A stretch of 64,000 nt of DNA from Trichosphaerium sp. ATCC 40318 (lineage: Eukaryota; Discosea; Flabellinia; Trichosidae). The notes under the pieces are model-generated. The model made no database searches. It saw only the letters and a list, made by a program, of their open reading frames with translations, and was not told where the DNA came from. The stretch covers positions 434,001 through 498,000 of the forward strand of contig JALMLS010000093.1 of NCBI GenBank assembly GCA_038496445.1, read 5' to 3'. Both the position numbers and the translations under genes were made by a program. Shown piece after piece: positions 63,926 through 64,000 of this stretch. Position 1 is the stretch's first letter. Each line of letters starts with the position of its first letter.

Positions 63926-64000
63926 ATGAAAAGCAAAGCAAGCGCGTCATCAAACGAGTATGAATGGTGTATAGCGCAATTGCGAGGTCTACTAAGGTTG
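63926..64000 (+). CDS. 5' end of an unidentified gene (runs off the window)
   Basis: An ATG at 63926 opens a frame of 25 codons, 'MKSKASASSNEYEWCIAQLR', to the window edge. It is divergent from the LamG-like gene with 169 bp between starts. Too short to identify. Confidence 0.35.
   Translation, partial: MKSKASASSNEYEWCIAQLRGLLRL

Overview
The window is nuclear DNA of an intron-rich eukaryotic protist, AT-rich (I estimate about 36% GC). Introns are short, mostly about 38-90 nt, with donors often of the form GTACGT and acceptors ending in T-rich tracts plus AG. The gene set includes a WAVE-complex CYFIP/PIR121 subunit, Integrator subunit 14, a WDR33/Pfs2 polyadenylation factor, prenylcysteine oxidase, GSTZ/maleylacetoacetate isomerase, Fe/Mn superoxide dismutase, much Rho signalling (a Rho-like GTPase, two DH-PH RhoGEFs, a RhoGAP), a FYVE/kinase fusion and an ankyrin-PARP fusion. 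This mix and a dictyostelid-like 5S rRNA suggest an amoeboid unikont, most likely Amoebozoa. The species is not identifiable by eye.

Layout. 1-583: C-terminal part of superoxide dismutase (+). 938-2734: F-box/WD40 protein (-). 3095-3869: decayed F-box/LRR gene (-). 4308-5392: degenerate Rho GTPase with CAAX box (+). 5617-7730: membrane-anchored endonuclease/exonuclease/phosphatase (EEP) family enzyme (-). 7997-11058: secreted protein with two tandem GH113-like domains (-). 11368-11815: small CxxC protein (+). 12188-13710: secreted GDSL/phospholipase B-like enzyme (-). 13929-15092: intronless F-box/LRR gene (+). 15988-17638: PH-domain protein (-). 18425-19694: glycosyltransferase-like protein (-). 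19791-20633: secreted zinc-dependent phospholipase C-like protein (-). 21014-24433: ankyrin-DH-PH RhoGEF (-). 24536-26177: weak gene, GC-rich segment and a 170-bp tandem duplication. 26178-26888: intronless F-box/MORN gene (-). 27344-29853: secreted glycosidase-like protein (-). 31004-34089: VWA-RhoGAP protein (+). 34151-36812: ankyrin-PARP (+). 36993-39186: F-box/LRR (+). 39432-45526: CYFIP with a polyproline tail (-), carrying a same-strand 5S rRNA gene in one intron. 45672-48307: prenylcysteine oxidase (+). 48779-51325: WDR33/Pfs2 (-). 51436-53786: INTS14 (+). 53998-55073: GSTZ (-). 55168-60839: DH-PH-FYVE-kinase (+). 61200-61769: small Cys-rich membrane protein (+). 62021-63756: LamG-like type I membrane protein (-). 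63926-64000: start of a gene (+).

Three gene types, F-box/LRR (one intact, one broken) and F-box/MORN, have no introns in an otherwise intron-dense region. Their repeat style resembles amoeba giant-virus F-box proteins, so they are candidate virus-derived genes.

The most unusual signal concerns splicing. At least six introns can only be joined in frame if the donor is GC, and all six begin GCACGTG. The same CACGTG palindrome, often as ATCACGTGAT, is strongly over-represented across the window, mainly inside introns and near genes. Other highlights are the 5S gene nested in the CYFIP intron, the polyproline tail on CYFIP, and several multidomain fusions.
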